Origin: a virus
IMG/VR virus record: IMGVR_UViG_3300025476_000001
Span: 1-63,517 of that record
DNA length: 63,517 nt
Reading direction: 5' to 3' (one strand)
Shown: positions 24,476 through 32,219 of the stretch, piece by piece
Position numbering within the stretch: position 1 is the first letter of the stretch
Layout: the number at the start of each line of letters is the position of its first letter
Position numbers and translations under genes: made by a program
The notes under the pieces: generated by a model
Databases searched by the model: none
What the model saw: the letters and a program-made list of their open reading frames with translations, nothing else
Told to the model about the DNA's origin: nothing

Positions 24476-25237
24476 ATGAATAGAATTTGCAAAATCTGTA
24501 ACTTAGAGAAACCAATTGTTAAATTTAATAAGCAAGGCATATATTATAGACATATTTGCATGTCGTGTCAACATCTTAGACATAAGATGAGAAAACAATT
24601 AAGATTATGTAAATCTAAACAGAGAATCAACGAAGATGCGACTAATTTGATAAGAATTTGTAAAGTTTGCAAAGAATCAAAACACCTAATTGAATTTGAG
24701 AAACAGAATAGATGGCATAGACATATATGTAAGGTATGTTCTATTAATTACAAACGTGAACGTTATAGAATTAAGTATTCTAATTTAATTAATAGAGAGT
24801 TGAAGAGAGAAGATGAACATTATAGATATCCAAGATATGAGAATTCTAGAAGAAGACGTTATGCTAGTATGAAATATAAATTAAAATCAAGAATCAGACG
24901 TCACAATCGAAGAGTTGATGAAAAGAGTCTTACTGTAGAGATGATACAAATAGTTTATGAAGAGAATATCATAAAGTACGGTGCTCTTACCTGTGAATTA
25001 TGTTTTAAGCCAATCAAGTTTGGAGAAGACTCTCTTGAGCATTTTTATCCAGTCAGCAGAAAGAACGAATATCAAGGTAAAGATATAAATGAACGCTCTA
25101 ATCTTGGCGTTGCTCATGGTAATAATAGTGTAGAACGATGCAACGATAAGAAAGGAAATAAAACTTTAAATGAGTGGTTTCATATGAACGAAGTACTTCA
25201 TCAAGAATTGGCGAGGGTTAAAAATGTTATCTTCTGA
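24476..25237 (+). CDS. Free-standing HNH homing endonuclease
   Basis: 253 very basic residues. Two N-terminal zinc-finger repeats: C5/C8 with C28/C31, and C62/C65 with C85/C88, each with the pattern 'CKxC...F.K......RHIC..C'. The HNH nuclease is C-terminal: LTCELCFKP (C173, C176), SLEHFYPVSR (E188, H189), then RSNLGVAHGNNSVERCNDKK (N209, H214, C222). It lies just outside the group I intron, recalling phage S-PM2, where a free-standing endonuclease beside the psbA intron drives collaborative homing. Codons are AT-rich and AGA-rich, unlike the capsid gene, consistent with transfer. Its ribosome site is poor, and its end overlaps the next gene. Confidence 0.9.
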   Translation: MNRICKICNLEKPIVKFNKQGIYYRHICMSCQHLRHKMRKQLRLCKSKQRINEDATNLIRICKVCKESKHLIEFEKQNRWHRHICKVCSINYKRERYRIKYSNLINRELKREDEHYRYPRYENSRRRRYASMKYKLKSRIRRHNRRVDEKSLTVEMIQIVYEENIIKYGALTCELCFKPIKFGEDSLEHFYPVSRKNEYQGKDINERSNLGVAHGNNSVERCNDKKGNKTLNEWFHMNEVLHQELARVKNVIF

Positions 25238-26162
25238 TATAATCGATTGGTGTCATCAAGAATTTCAACCAGTAGATTTGGCTACTCCTGACGATACAAT
25301 TGGTCAATTAATTCGGAATGCGATTCGTTACTGGAATACTCATTCTGCATTTCCTGTGGTTAAGATGTTTCCTATTAGCATAGCAGTTCCCGGTTCAGGA
25401 AATCTGAATGCGACAACAGTATTGTCGAGTGACTATAAGAATGTGGTTAAGGTTTATCCTGCTACTCAACCTGATTGGATATTGCAGAATTATCCGTTAT
25501 GGTCATTGTTGGGTATTACTATCATTGACAATTTGACCTCAGACTTGATAATGTTGACAGAGGCTTACAAGAATTATAGATATTATATGGGTACCGACTT
25601 CAATTGGCACTACGAGAAGTCAGACGATCCTGCAATAGGCGGAACTTTGTATATGTCGAATCTGCCGAATCGAACGGGAATTGTGTGCGTTGTTGGTACA
25701 AAAAGAATCATCAACGGAACAACTACTTTAAATATTATAGGAACTTCTGGAACGTTTTCGTTTATACCCGTTGAAGGTGGCACCATTGTGATGACAAACG
25801 GCACGCATACATATACTGACGACGGTAACAATAATTTAGTGTCATCTATTAGTGGATATAGTGGAACAGTAGATTACTCAACTGGAGCATGGACAGTGAC
25901 TGGTTGGGTTGGTGCAGTTACCGGTACTGTTACTTATCGATACGAAGAGAATATTAAGAGCGAATATATTTTGGAGTGGCTTCTTTACTACATTAAGGCA
26001 CTGCTTAAGATGGCTGAGGGTAATACATTGAGAAAGACTACTGCGATAGGCATAGCTAACGACGGTGCTGCTTTATACATAGAAGGAAAAGAAGAGAAAG
26101 AAGCATTGGAAGAGAAGTTGGGTATAGATGGTCGTTGGTTTGCATTTGTGAAACGTTTCTAA
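25224..26162 (+). CDS. Putative neck / head-tail connector protein
   Basis: 312 residues, in the T4 gp13 position (309 residues in T4) after the capsid gene. The N-terminal part (SSDIIDWCHQEFQPVDL, then IGQLIRNAIRYWNTHSAFPV) looks like head-tail adaptor helices; the C-terminal part returns to helices (EYILEWLLYYIKALLKMAEG). Residues about 165-245 are an inserted beta domain with SGTVDYSTGAWTVTG, which has relatives in the capsid and gp6-like proteins of this window. Assignment is by position, size and layout; sequence similarity to gp13 is not evident by eye. Confidence 0.5.
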   Translation: MLSSDIIDWCHQEFQPVDLATPDDTIGQLIRNAIRYWNTHSAFPVVKMFPISIAVPGSGNLNATTVLSSDYKNVVKVYPATQPDWILQNYPLWSLLGITIIDNLTSDLIMLTEAYKNYRYYMGTDFNWHYEKSDDPAIGGTLYMSNLPNRTGIVCVVGTKRIINGTTTLNIIGTSGTFSFIPVEGGTIVMTNGTHTYTDDGNNNLVSSISGYSGTVDYSTGAWTVTGWVGAVTGTVTYRYEENIKSEYILEWLLYYIKALLKMAEGNTLRKTTAIGIANDGAALYIEGKEEKEALEEKLGIDGRWFAFVKRF

Positions 26163-26164
26163 AT

Positions 26165-27064
26165 ATGAATATATTTAATCAGTTAACAGAGGCAGTTATT
26201 AACGAACTCGATTATGCGGGTATGAAACGCAAACAACAGTCAGTCACTAAGTTGTTTCCGACGTTTCGTAATCGTATGCAGAAATTAGTTGATAATGGCG
26301 GACTTGAACTCGTTAATCAGTTTCCCGAGTTGTGGCAGTTCAAAGTGCCATCGGGCACTACTCCCGGCAAAAATTATGATGTGTATGTGCAGTTTGTTGA
26401 TGTATTGCCTACTTTGAAGAAATGGGTATCAAACAGAAAATTATGGAATACAGATGAAACGGCGATGGATTACAGACTGTTGGCGGCAGAAGTTCTGAAT
26501 GACATCAACATCAAGACAGACTGTAGTTGCCCCGCCGACACATTCTACGGACCAGAATACTTGAAGACGCAGAGAGCAGCTCAATTTGGGGATGAAGAGA
26601 ATCGTCCCCCAAGAATCAGAAATCCGCGTCAGTATGGAATTCTTTGTAAACATGGTGCATACGTATTTGAACGACTACCAATGTTTACCTCCACGTTTGC
26701 GAAATGGCTTAAAGACTTCTATTCAGATGAGATTGATGATATGTTTGCAGACGCCCAACAGGAATTGTTTGGTATTCAGAAAGCGACTGCTGAATTAGGA
26801 AGACGAGAAGAAGAAATGGGAGGTAAACATGTGGAAGTTCCTAAAGAAGTTGTTCCAGAGAAACCCGAAGAACCCGGAGAAGGAAGTGCTGGTACAGCAA
26901 CCAAACCCAAGCCTAAACCAACCGGGCCAGCAGCCCCAAGTGCAACCAGTTCTGAAGAGGAAAAGGGGAAGACCGCGGAAGGTCCTAAAGGTTTGAAGAA
27001 GGCTACTACTTCTGGTAATACTTCGGCAACCAAGCCTGCTAACAGAAAGATAGAAGCTAAATGA
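26165..27064 (+). CDS. Head-region structural protein with SWIM-like CxC...CxH motif
   Basis: The ATG at 26165, just after the previous stop, is preferred to an upstream start at 26135 inside that gene. 299 residues. The N-terminus MNIFNQLTEAVINEL contains L-T-E|A, matching the T4 prohead-protease consensus. Residues about 118-170 hold CSCPADTFYG followed by YGILCKHGAYVFERLP, a CxC...CxH arrangement like a SWIM zinc finger. The last 90 residues are a Pro/Ala/Lys/Glu-rich disordered tail. Probably a neck or internal head protein (T4 gp14 position). It ends in an ATGA overlap. Confidence 0.5.
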   Translation: MNIFNQLTEAVINELDYAGMKRKQQSVTKLFPTFRNRMQKLVDNGGLELVNQFPELWQFKVPSGTTPGKNYDVYVQFVDVLPTLKKWVSNRKLWNTDETAMDYRLLAAEVLNDINIKTDCSCPADTFYGPEYLKTQRAAQFGDEENRPPRIRNPRQYGILCKHGAYVFERLPMFTSTFAKWLKDFYSDEIDDMFADAQQELFGIQKATAELGRREEEMGGKHVEVPKEVVPEKPEEPGEGSAGTATKPKPKPTGPAAPSATSSEEEKGKTAEGPKGLKKATTSGNTSATKPANRKIEAK

Positions 27065-27984
27065 GTGATATAAATCGCATCGTTGAGAGGATTATCGAAC
27101 AGACTGCTGGTGTTGGTTCAAGTGCGAGTGCACCTTCTGGTATGATTCCTGCACAGACTACGTCTGGCAATCCTTCAGTATCATATCTTCCAGGCGGGTT
27201 TACCTCCATGAAGAATATGATGAGATCGTTGACTCCCGTTAAGAAGAAATGGAAGTTAGAAGTTATTGAAGACAACGAGAATTATCGTCTCAAGATTGAA
27301 GATGCGTTGGATGTGATTGTTCCGAAATTTGCGTGGGCTGAGTTTAACAATAAGGTAATGAGAGTTCAAGGTTTAAACGAGATAGATTTAAATAGTATAT
27401 TGAATGAGGCAAAGACTGAGGAAGTGCATAATTTATATGATAAATTAGTTCGCGTGATGACTGTCAATCTACGCGAGAACAAACAAGTTTCGCGAACCAT
27501 AGTTCTTATGAACTACTGGCTGTCAGTATTTAGAAAGTCGCGATTTATTCCATTAACACAGGAGTCACTCATATCGTTGAATAATTATGACGGTGACGTT
27601 CGAAAGATTGTTGGTAGAATACAGAACATATATTCTGACGATATTGGAAATTTACAGATGTTGATTCGTTCGATAGAGGATGAAAGACCTTTGAATACAT
27701 ATGAACCATTCTCTGAGTATGAATATTTGTTCGGAACACGTATTCAGTCAGAGTACGAAGGAATTATGATGACCCTGGAACTTACTCTTAATATGATAAT
27801 GGTTCCTACGCAATCATTATACATAGAATCGGCAGAAGTGCTTGCCGAATTAGAGAGTTTCAGAACCGTCAAAGTATTGAACAACATAGTGATGCCTGTC
27901 GATATGATGTTTGCACCCGGCATGTTTAGTGGTCTTCGAACTATTATTGACACATTGGAATCGAAGTCAGAAGCTACACCGTAG
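27061..27984 (+). CDS. Neck/head structural protein (307 aa), unassigned
   Basis: ATGA-coupled to the gene before. A Ser/Gly/Pro-rich N-terminus (residues 16-45) precedes a largely helical body (IVLMNYWLSVFRKSRFIPL, then DDIGNLQMLIRSIEDERPL, then MMTLELTLNMIMVP). No motif recognised. Position between neck and completion genes points to a virion component. Confidence 0.5.
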   Translation: MSDINRIVERIIEQTAGVGSSASAPSGMIPAQTTSGNPSVSYLPGGFTSMKNMMRSLTPVKKKWKLEVIEDNENYRLKIEDALDVIVPKFAWAEFNNKVMRVQGLNEIDLNSILNEAKTEEVHNLYDKLVRVMTVNLRENKQVSRTIVLMNYWLSVFRKSRFIPLTQESLISLNNYDGDVRKIVGRIQNIYSDDIGNLQMLIRSIEDERPLNTYEPFSEYEYLFGTRIQSEYEGIMMTLELTLNMIMVPTQSLYIESAEVLAELESFRTVKVLNNIVMPVDMMFAPGMFSGLRTIIDTLESKSEATP

Positions 27985-27988
27985 AAAT

Positions 27989-28105
27989 GTGGACAATAAC
28001 ATACGAGAAGAACTTGCTGGTATTAAAAATGAGTTAGAGGGGTCTAAGAAGATTTTAGGCAAATGCGCCTCGGCGTTAGTTTCATTACTTTGCGAGAAAA
28101 TATGA
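27989..28105 (+). CDS. Small helical protein (38 aa), GTG start
   Basis: The frame read from GTG (27989) gives VDNNIREELAGIKNELEG and so on, a charged helix then a hydrophobic end (KCASALVSLLCEKI). Its TGA overlaps the ATG of the next gene (ATGA at 28102), a typical coupling in this operon. The frame is open further upstream, but that would lie inside the preceding gene. It may pair with the coiled-coil membrane protein that follows. Confidence 0.4.
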   Translation: MDNNIREELAGIKNELEGSKKILGKCASALVSLLCEKI

Positions 28106-28455
28106 CCGAAGATAAAGAAAAAATAGCAGTACTGGAGGAAAGAATTTCTAACTGGACAGAACGAACTGAAACATATCGTAAAGAGCAGGCTCTTCGAAGA
28201 GCAGAAGAGCATAAAGAATATATTGAAAATTTTCAGATTATTTTTAGTAAACTGGATAAACTCCCTTGTGAAAAACACGTTGAGAAGTTAAACGAAATAG
28301 AAAAGATAAGAGCAACTATGGGTAGATATATTATCTACGGGATTACTTCACTTGTTGGGATAGCGGTCGTATGGGGAATGGTACAGCAACAGGTACATAT
28401 TAACACCTTGCGATTAGATAAAATTGAGTTGTCAGAGAAACCAAATGCCAGATAA
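28102..28455 (+). CDS. Coiled-coil protein with one C-terminal membrane span
   Basis: 117 residues from the ATG at 28102 (coupled ATGA); an upstream in-frame ATG at 28063 lies inside the previous small gene. Residues 5-75 are heptad-rich and charged (EKIAVLEERISNWTERTETY), followed by GRYIIYGITSLVGIAVVWGM, a transmembrane helix, and a short tail. The layout is that of XhlA-type phage membrane proteins, which assist lysis, but no sequence signature confirms it. Confidence 0.5.
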   Translation: MTEDKEKIAVLEERISNWTERTETYRKEQALRRAEEHKEYIENFQIIFSKLDKLPCEKHVEKLNEIEKIRATMGRYIIYGITSLVGIAVVWGMVQQQVHINTLRLDKIELSEKPNAR

Positions 28456-28606
28456 ATGCGAATGTAAATATATCTTAGACTACTGCGGCTTAAAGAAACG
28501 GGGCAGGCGCTTCAGCAGAAGCTATATCTGTAAGAAGTGCGGACAGAAATACGAAACACTATGCGAGAAAATGCTCAACAGAAAACGATTCATTAAAAAT
28601 GCATAG
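28445..28606 (+). CDS. Small zinc-binding protein (53 aa)
   Basis: Starts at ATG 28445, overlapping the previous stop by 11 bases; it overlaps the following gene by 8. Six cysteines: C5, C7 and C14 near the start, then C30 and C33 (CKKCGQKY) and C41. It is strongly basic (KKRGRRFSRSY). Probably a tiny zinc ribbon that binds nucleic acid or protein. Family unknown. Confidence 0.5.
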   Translation: MPDKCECKYILDYCGLKKRGRRFSRSYICKKCGQKYETLCEKMLNRKRFIKNA

Positions 28607-29177
28607 ATTACTGGAACAGACGTTAAAAGTCTTTGAAAATTCGGGTGGCGATTACAGTTACTCTCTGATTAAGATTGAGATTCCGAAGAATGTAACCGAG
28701 AAGATTTTAGCGTTCGGAATGTCGATTCCGAATGAAGAGTTGTATGAAGACCCGAACGACGATTCTTTTGGTAGAGAACTTGAGACGCACATAACCGTGA
28801 AATACGGTTTGACTACCAAAGATGCAGACGAAGTAACGTCGATCGTTAACAATGAAAATAATCCTATTAGTGTAACGTTGGGAGATATTAGTATTTTTGA
28901 GGGAGACAAGACAGACAAACCTTACGATGTCGTGAAAGTTTCTGTCGAAAGTGAAGATTTGAATAGATATCACAAATTGTTCTCCGATAAGTTAGAAAAT
29001 AAAGACGACCATTCGAGTTATAAGCCTCATCTGACGATAGCATACGTCAAGAAGGGCGAAGGTCAAAAGTATGTAGGAAATGCCGATTTTGCAGGGATGA
29101 CATTCGAATCGAACGAATTAGTATTTAAGACTCCAGAGGGCGACGTTACAAAGATACCTTTGACTGACGGAATGTGA
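28599..29177 (+). CDS. 2H phosphoesterase (2'-5' RNA ligase-like)
   Basis: 192 residues with both catalytic motifs: ETHITVKYGL (H64-I-T66) and KPHLTIAYV (H144-L-T146), 80 residues apart, the defining HxT pair of the 2H family. These enzymes cut 2',3'-cyclic or 2'-5' phosphodiester bonds in RNA ends or cyclic oligonucleotides; the T4 enzyme Acb1 (57B) destroys CBASS second messengers. The first 13 residues (MHRLLEQTLKVFE) form an amphipathic helix not needed by the fold and like the start of the next gene, so the enzyme may be carried in the capsid. The exact substrate cannot be read from sequence. Confidence 0.88.
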   Translation: MHRLLEQTLKVFENSGGDYSYSLIKIEIPKNVTEKILAFGMSIPNEELYEDPNDDSFGRELETHITVKYGLTTKDADEVTSIVNNENNPISVTLGDISIFEGDKTDKPYDVVKVSVESEDLNRYHKLFSDKLENKDDHSSYKPHLTIAYVKKGEGQKYVGNADFAGMTFESNELVFKTPEGDVTKIPLTDGM

Positions 29178-29434
29178 TGAGAGAAATATTGAATGAGACG
29201 TTGAAGATTTTCGAAGACAGGGGCATTGGACTCGAACCTCTTATTCATGAATTTGTGTACGATTTTTCTTCTCTTTCAGAGGAAGCGGCTCAGAAACGCG
29301 TTGAAGCTATCACGGCTTATTATAAAGAGATTTTAGATAGATCTGGCAGTGTTAAGTTAGCTTACAACAAAACAAGAGAGTGGGCTAATCGAATTTACGT
29401 TCAAGCTAAATTAAAGGTCTCCTCAGACCTATAA
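29177..29434 (+). CDS. Small helical head-region protein (85 aa)
   Basis: Starts at the ATG of a TGATG overlap (29175-29179). MREILNETLKIFEDRG closely parallels the first residues of the 2H phosphoesterase before it (LLEQTLKVFENSG), so both may share a targeting peptide. The rest is helical (AAQKRVEAITAYYKEILD, then TREWANRIYVQAKLK). Function unknown. Confidence 0.55.
   Translation: MREILNETLKIFEDRGIGLEPLIHEFVYDFSSLSEEAAQKRVEAITAYYKEILDRSGSVKLAYNKTREWANRIYVQAKLKVSSDL
29417..29430 (+). repeat. Left arm of a 14-bp inverted repeat flanking a gene
   Basis: GTCTCCTCAGACCT at the end of the preceding gene; its exact reverse complement lies at 29996-30009, beyond the gene at 29450-29989. The left arm also contains its own small hairpin (AGGTCT-CCTC-AGACCT, 29415-29430). 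Confidence 0.7.
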
Positions 29435-29449
29435 ATGGAGGATAGAAAG

Positions 29450-29989
29450 ATGAGTTCACAGGATGTAGCAAAACAGGCATTCGCTGAAGCCGAAAAAGAA
29501 GCGAGAGAGAAACAAGTAGCAGAAGTAAAGAGAATTGTAACAAAGACGTTGGAACGACTCGAAGAAGTACGCAAGAATATCAAGAACCTTCAGGAGGATG
29601 AGAGAATTTTGAAAATGGATATTGACGATCTCAAGGAGGGAAAACTTGATAGAATTGCTGAACGTCAGGAAAAGGATCCGGAGGCAAAAAAAGTGTCAGT
29701 GGTTCTGATTATAAAAGAAAAAGAAGTGATTAGAGAAGTGAGTCCTTGGTATTTTCCATATCAAGTAATTTGGCAGCAACCACTTACACCATTATTGTAT
29801 TGTGTGAACACGGTGAACACAGTATATGGTGGTAATCTTACCAGTGCATACGGGGGAAGTTCTGATCAGTTGTCAGGTGGCTCAGCATTTCAGGCTACAC
29901 TAACTGGTTCAGCAATTACGTGTTCCATTGCTAAGGATGCTGCTACAGGAGCATATGATATTAACGGGCACATCGTACATTTAAGATAA
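29450..29989 (+). CDS. Coiled-coil protein with beta-rich C-terminus (179 aa)
   Basis: The ATG at 29450 is 8 bases after GGAGG (29437-29441); an in-frame ATG at 29435 overlaps that ribosome site and is less likely. Residues 1-85 are a long charged coiled coil (DVAKQAFAEAEKEAREKQ, then TLERLEEVRKNIKNLQED). The C-terminal 75 residues turn Gly/Ser/Thr-rich and beta (YGGSSDQLSGGSAFQATLTG), like a small structural cap. Unusually, it is framed by a 14-bp inverted repeat. Function unknown. Confidence 0.55.
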   Translation: MSSQDVAKQAFAEAEKEAREKQVAEVKRIVTKTLERLEEVRKNIKNLQEDERILKMDIDDLKEGKLDRIAERQEKDPEAKKVSVVLIIKEKEVIREVSPWYFPYQVIWQQPLTPLLYCVNTVNTVYGGNLTSAYGGSSDQLSGGSAFQATLTGSAITCSIAKDAATGAYDINGHIVHLR

Positions 29990-29995
29990 ACCAAA

Positions 29996-30009
29996 AGGTC
30001 TGAGGAGAC
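29996..30009 (+). repeat. Right arm of the 14-bp inverted repeat
   Basis: AGGTCTGAGGAGAC, the exact reverse complement of 29417-29430. It lies in the gap before the next gene and contains GAGGAG, which could act as a weak ribosome site or be masked by pairing with the left arm. Confidence 0.7.
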
Positions 30010-30032
30010 TGTAAATTGAAAAGGAGAAATAA

Positions 30033-31508
30033 ATGGGCCGCGAAAAGATAGTGAACGATTTGTACAAGTTTTTAAAAGAGGACGTAACAGTTGAGAAGTT
30101 ATTCGAAGCTGATATCTCTGCTTACGGCGACGTTCTTAATGAAGGGAAATTACCTGCAGATACATCAGTAGCTACTTCTGATCAGATTCAAATGTTGGCA
30201 GAGAAGAAATGTCCTAAATGCAAGACAGATATGAAGGGCGTAAAGAGCCACGAGAAAGGCGAAGGAAAAATATATACTTGCCCGAAGTGTGGTATGGAAT
30301 ATAGTGAGAAAAAAGAATCAGTCTCTGAGAAAGCGACTGACGATCCAGCTGTTAATAAAGATATAAAGACTGCTAATGCAGGTATTACCGAACAGCCCGA
30401 GATGTCTAAAGTGTCGAAAGAGATGGACAAAGCCACCTCTGATACTGAGAAAAAGTCTGATTTCAAGCAGGCTGCCGGTGTTGCAGATGTAAAGGACGAG
30501 AAGAAAGCTACTGTCAAAGTTACTGGTGTTGTTTCTGGTAATACTGATGAAGGGAAATTACCTGCAGATACATCAGTAGCTACTCCTGATCAGATTCAAA
30601 AGTTAGCCGAAACCGAAGATATATTTACCGTATCGAACGAGGAAGCAGCGAAGAAAATTCAGTCCAGATTCCCGAACTCGAAATATGAACGCAATACGCA
30701 GGGTACTTTTACTGTGTACGTTTCAGAGAAAACCACAGAGCCTTCACCTGCAGAAGTAAAAGCAGTTGAAGTTCCAGAAGTGAAAGCTGAAAAAGATGCG
30801 AACGTTCCTTTAAAGACGATGGCTACTGATAACTCGAACGCGTTAGCCAATTCTTCTCAGGTAGAGGATCCTGGTACTATGAAGACGACAAAACAAGAAC
30901 AGCCTGCGTCACAGCCGGCAGTTGCGTCTACTCAGGTGATTGACCCAGGAACCACTAGTACTGTCAAACAGGAACAAGCTGCCACTGAAAAGGGTGCAGT
31001 TAGTACAACCGAACCTGCTGCCACTGCTCCCGCGTCAACGAGTAGCGCTGCTTTTACAAAGGCCGAGGAAGACACCAACAAGTTGACCAAAGAGAGTAAA
31101 ATTTGTGATAAATGCAAGAGTGAGAAATGTGAGTGCGTTACGAGTCTCGAGAAGAAAGTCAAAGAAGACGTAAACATTACAGTCAAGACTGATGATAAGG
31201 AAGTAAATATCAATGCAGTTCCTGGTCAAACTACCGTTACCACCGCAGACGCAGTTGCTCCTGCACCGTTAGCATTGCCGTCTGATATATTGACGATGGA
31301 GGAACCAGAAGTCGAGGAACCAGAATACGAAGACGTGTTTGCAACTGAGATGGCAGAGAGATTTTACGCTGCTGATTATCTATCTGGATTCAAGAAGATA
31401 ACCGAAAAACAAGCGAAATTCGTGGCAGACATTAAAGCCAAAAAGATATCCAAAAAGAACAAGGAGAAAGTTTCCAAGAAGTTAAACGATATGAAAAAGG
31501 AGAAATAA
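30033..31508 (+). CDS. Acidic, low-complexity head-core-like protein with zinc ribbon (491 aa)
   Basis: AAAAGGAG precedes the ATG. Residues 1-27 form an amphipathic start (IVNDLYKFLKEDVTVEKLFE) with L-F-E|A, a match to the T4 prohead-protease consensus. A CxxC zinc ribbon follows (CPKCKTDM, CPKCGMEY, residues 59-91), then about 300 residues of Ala/Thr/Glu/Lys/Pro-rich disordered sequence, a second Cys cluster (KICDKCKSEKCECV) and a Lys-rich end. The segment EGKLPADTSVAT occurs twice. Composition and cleavage-like site fit a prohead core or internal protein. Confidence 0.6.
   Translation: MGREKIVNDLYKFLKEDVTVEKLFEADISAYGDVLNEGKLPADTSVATSDQIQMLAEKKCPKCKTDMKGVKSHEKGEGKIYTCPKCGMEYSEKKESVSEKATDDPAVNKDIKTANAGITEQPEMSKVSKEMDKATSDTEKKSDFKQAAGVADVKDEKKATVKVTGVVSGNTDEGKLPADTSVATPDQIQKLAETEDIFTVSNEEAAKKIQSRFPNSKYERNTQGTFTVYVSEKTTEPSPAEVKAVEVPEVKAEKDANVPLKTMATDNSNALANSSQVEDPGTMKTTKQEQPASQPAVASTQVIDPGTTSTVKQEQAATEKGAVSTTEPAATAPASTSSAAFTKAEEDTNKLTKESKICDKCKSEKCECVTSLEKKVKEDVNITVKTDDKEVNINAVPGQTTVTTADAVAPAPLALPSDILTMEEPEVEEPEYEDVFATEMAERFYAADYLSGFKKITEKQAKFVADIKAKKISKKNKEKVSKKLNDMKKEK
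30141..30600 (+). repeat. 52-bp direct repeat within the acidic protein gene
   Basis: Copies at 30141-30192 and 30549-30600, 408 bases apart and in frame, differing at one base (GCTACTTCTG against GCTACTCCTG). They encode EGKLPADTSVAT-S/P-DQIQ. A candidate for recombination that would delete 136 codons. Confidence 0.85.
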
Positions 31509-32176
31509 TGAACGACGTAAGACATATGATTGGCGAGACGATGCAAGTAAAGGAAGACGATTTAAGCTCAGATTCTGGTGCAAGACCAGAAGTCACTCCC
31601 GAGTTGATTGATTCTCTTATTGTTAACATGCCCGAACTCGCTGATTGCGACAAAGATATGTTGCTTAAGGGAATGCAACACGAGATGGAACACTTTGATT
31701 CAGTTGGTGGCGATATCAATATTGTTGCCAAAATCACCTGTGATCATATGCAGGAATTTCCTGATCAGGACTACTATGGTGCATTGGCACAAATGGAAGC
31801 TAATATGGATCAGGAGATGGAAGGTGGAGAAGTCGGAGCCGAACCCGTAGGTGAGAAATGGGACACAAAAGGCCCAGTAGTCTCTCCGTCAGAAGAAGGT
31901 AAATACAAAGGCAAGACTATTGCAGATTTGCGCAAGATGAGAAGTACACTAAAGTCTAAGAAAGAAAGAACGAAAGAAGAGTCCGACAAACTGCGCGAGT
32001 TGAATTTTGCTATTCGTTCCAAGACAGGTTGGGGCAAAGTTTCTGAAGAGGCAGTAGAACAAGGAAAGTCTAACGAAACTAAGGAACCAAAGGAAGACGA
32101 ACAGATTGAGATGAAGAAAGAAGCTAACAAGAAAGAAGAAGACAGAATCAACAAGGAAGCCGCAGAGAAGAAATAG
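31508..32176 (+). CDS. DUF5661-like protein with C-terminal 'RELNFAIRSKTGW' module
   Basis: 222 residues, overlapping the previous stop. Residues 35-95 (MLLKGMQHEMEHFDSVGG, then INIVAKITCDHMQEFPDQDY) match the DUF5661 pattern of an 'EMEH' motif followed by 'DHM-E-PD-YY-L'. Residues about 130-178 hold GKYKGKTIADLRKMRSTLKS then LRELNFAIRSKTGWGKV, a short module seen in several phage proteins. The last 45 residues are a Lys/Glu tail. Function unknown; likely a head-core component given its neighbours. Confidence 0.6.
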   Translation: MNDVRHMIGETMQVKEDDLSSDSGARPEVTPELIDSLIVNMPELADCDKDMLLKGMQHEMEHFDSVGGDINIVAKITCDHMQEFPDQDYYGALAQMEANMDQEMEGGEVGAEPVGEKWDTKGPVVSPSEEGKYKGKTIADLRKMRSTLKSKKERTKEESDKLRELNFAIRSKTGWGKVSEEAVEQGKSNETKEPKEDEQIEMKKEANKKEEDRINKEAAEKK

Positions 32177-32219
32177 AGACTGGTAGAGCCGACTGTTTGT
32201 GATGAGGAGATAGATTATA

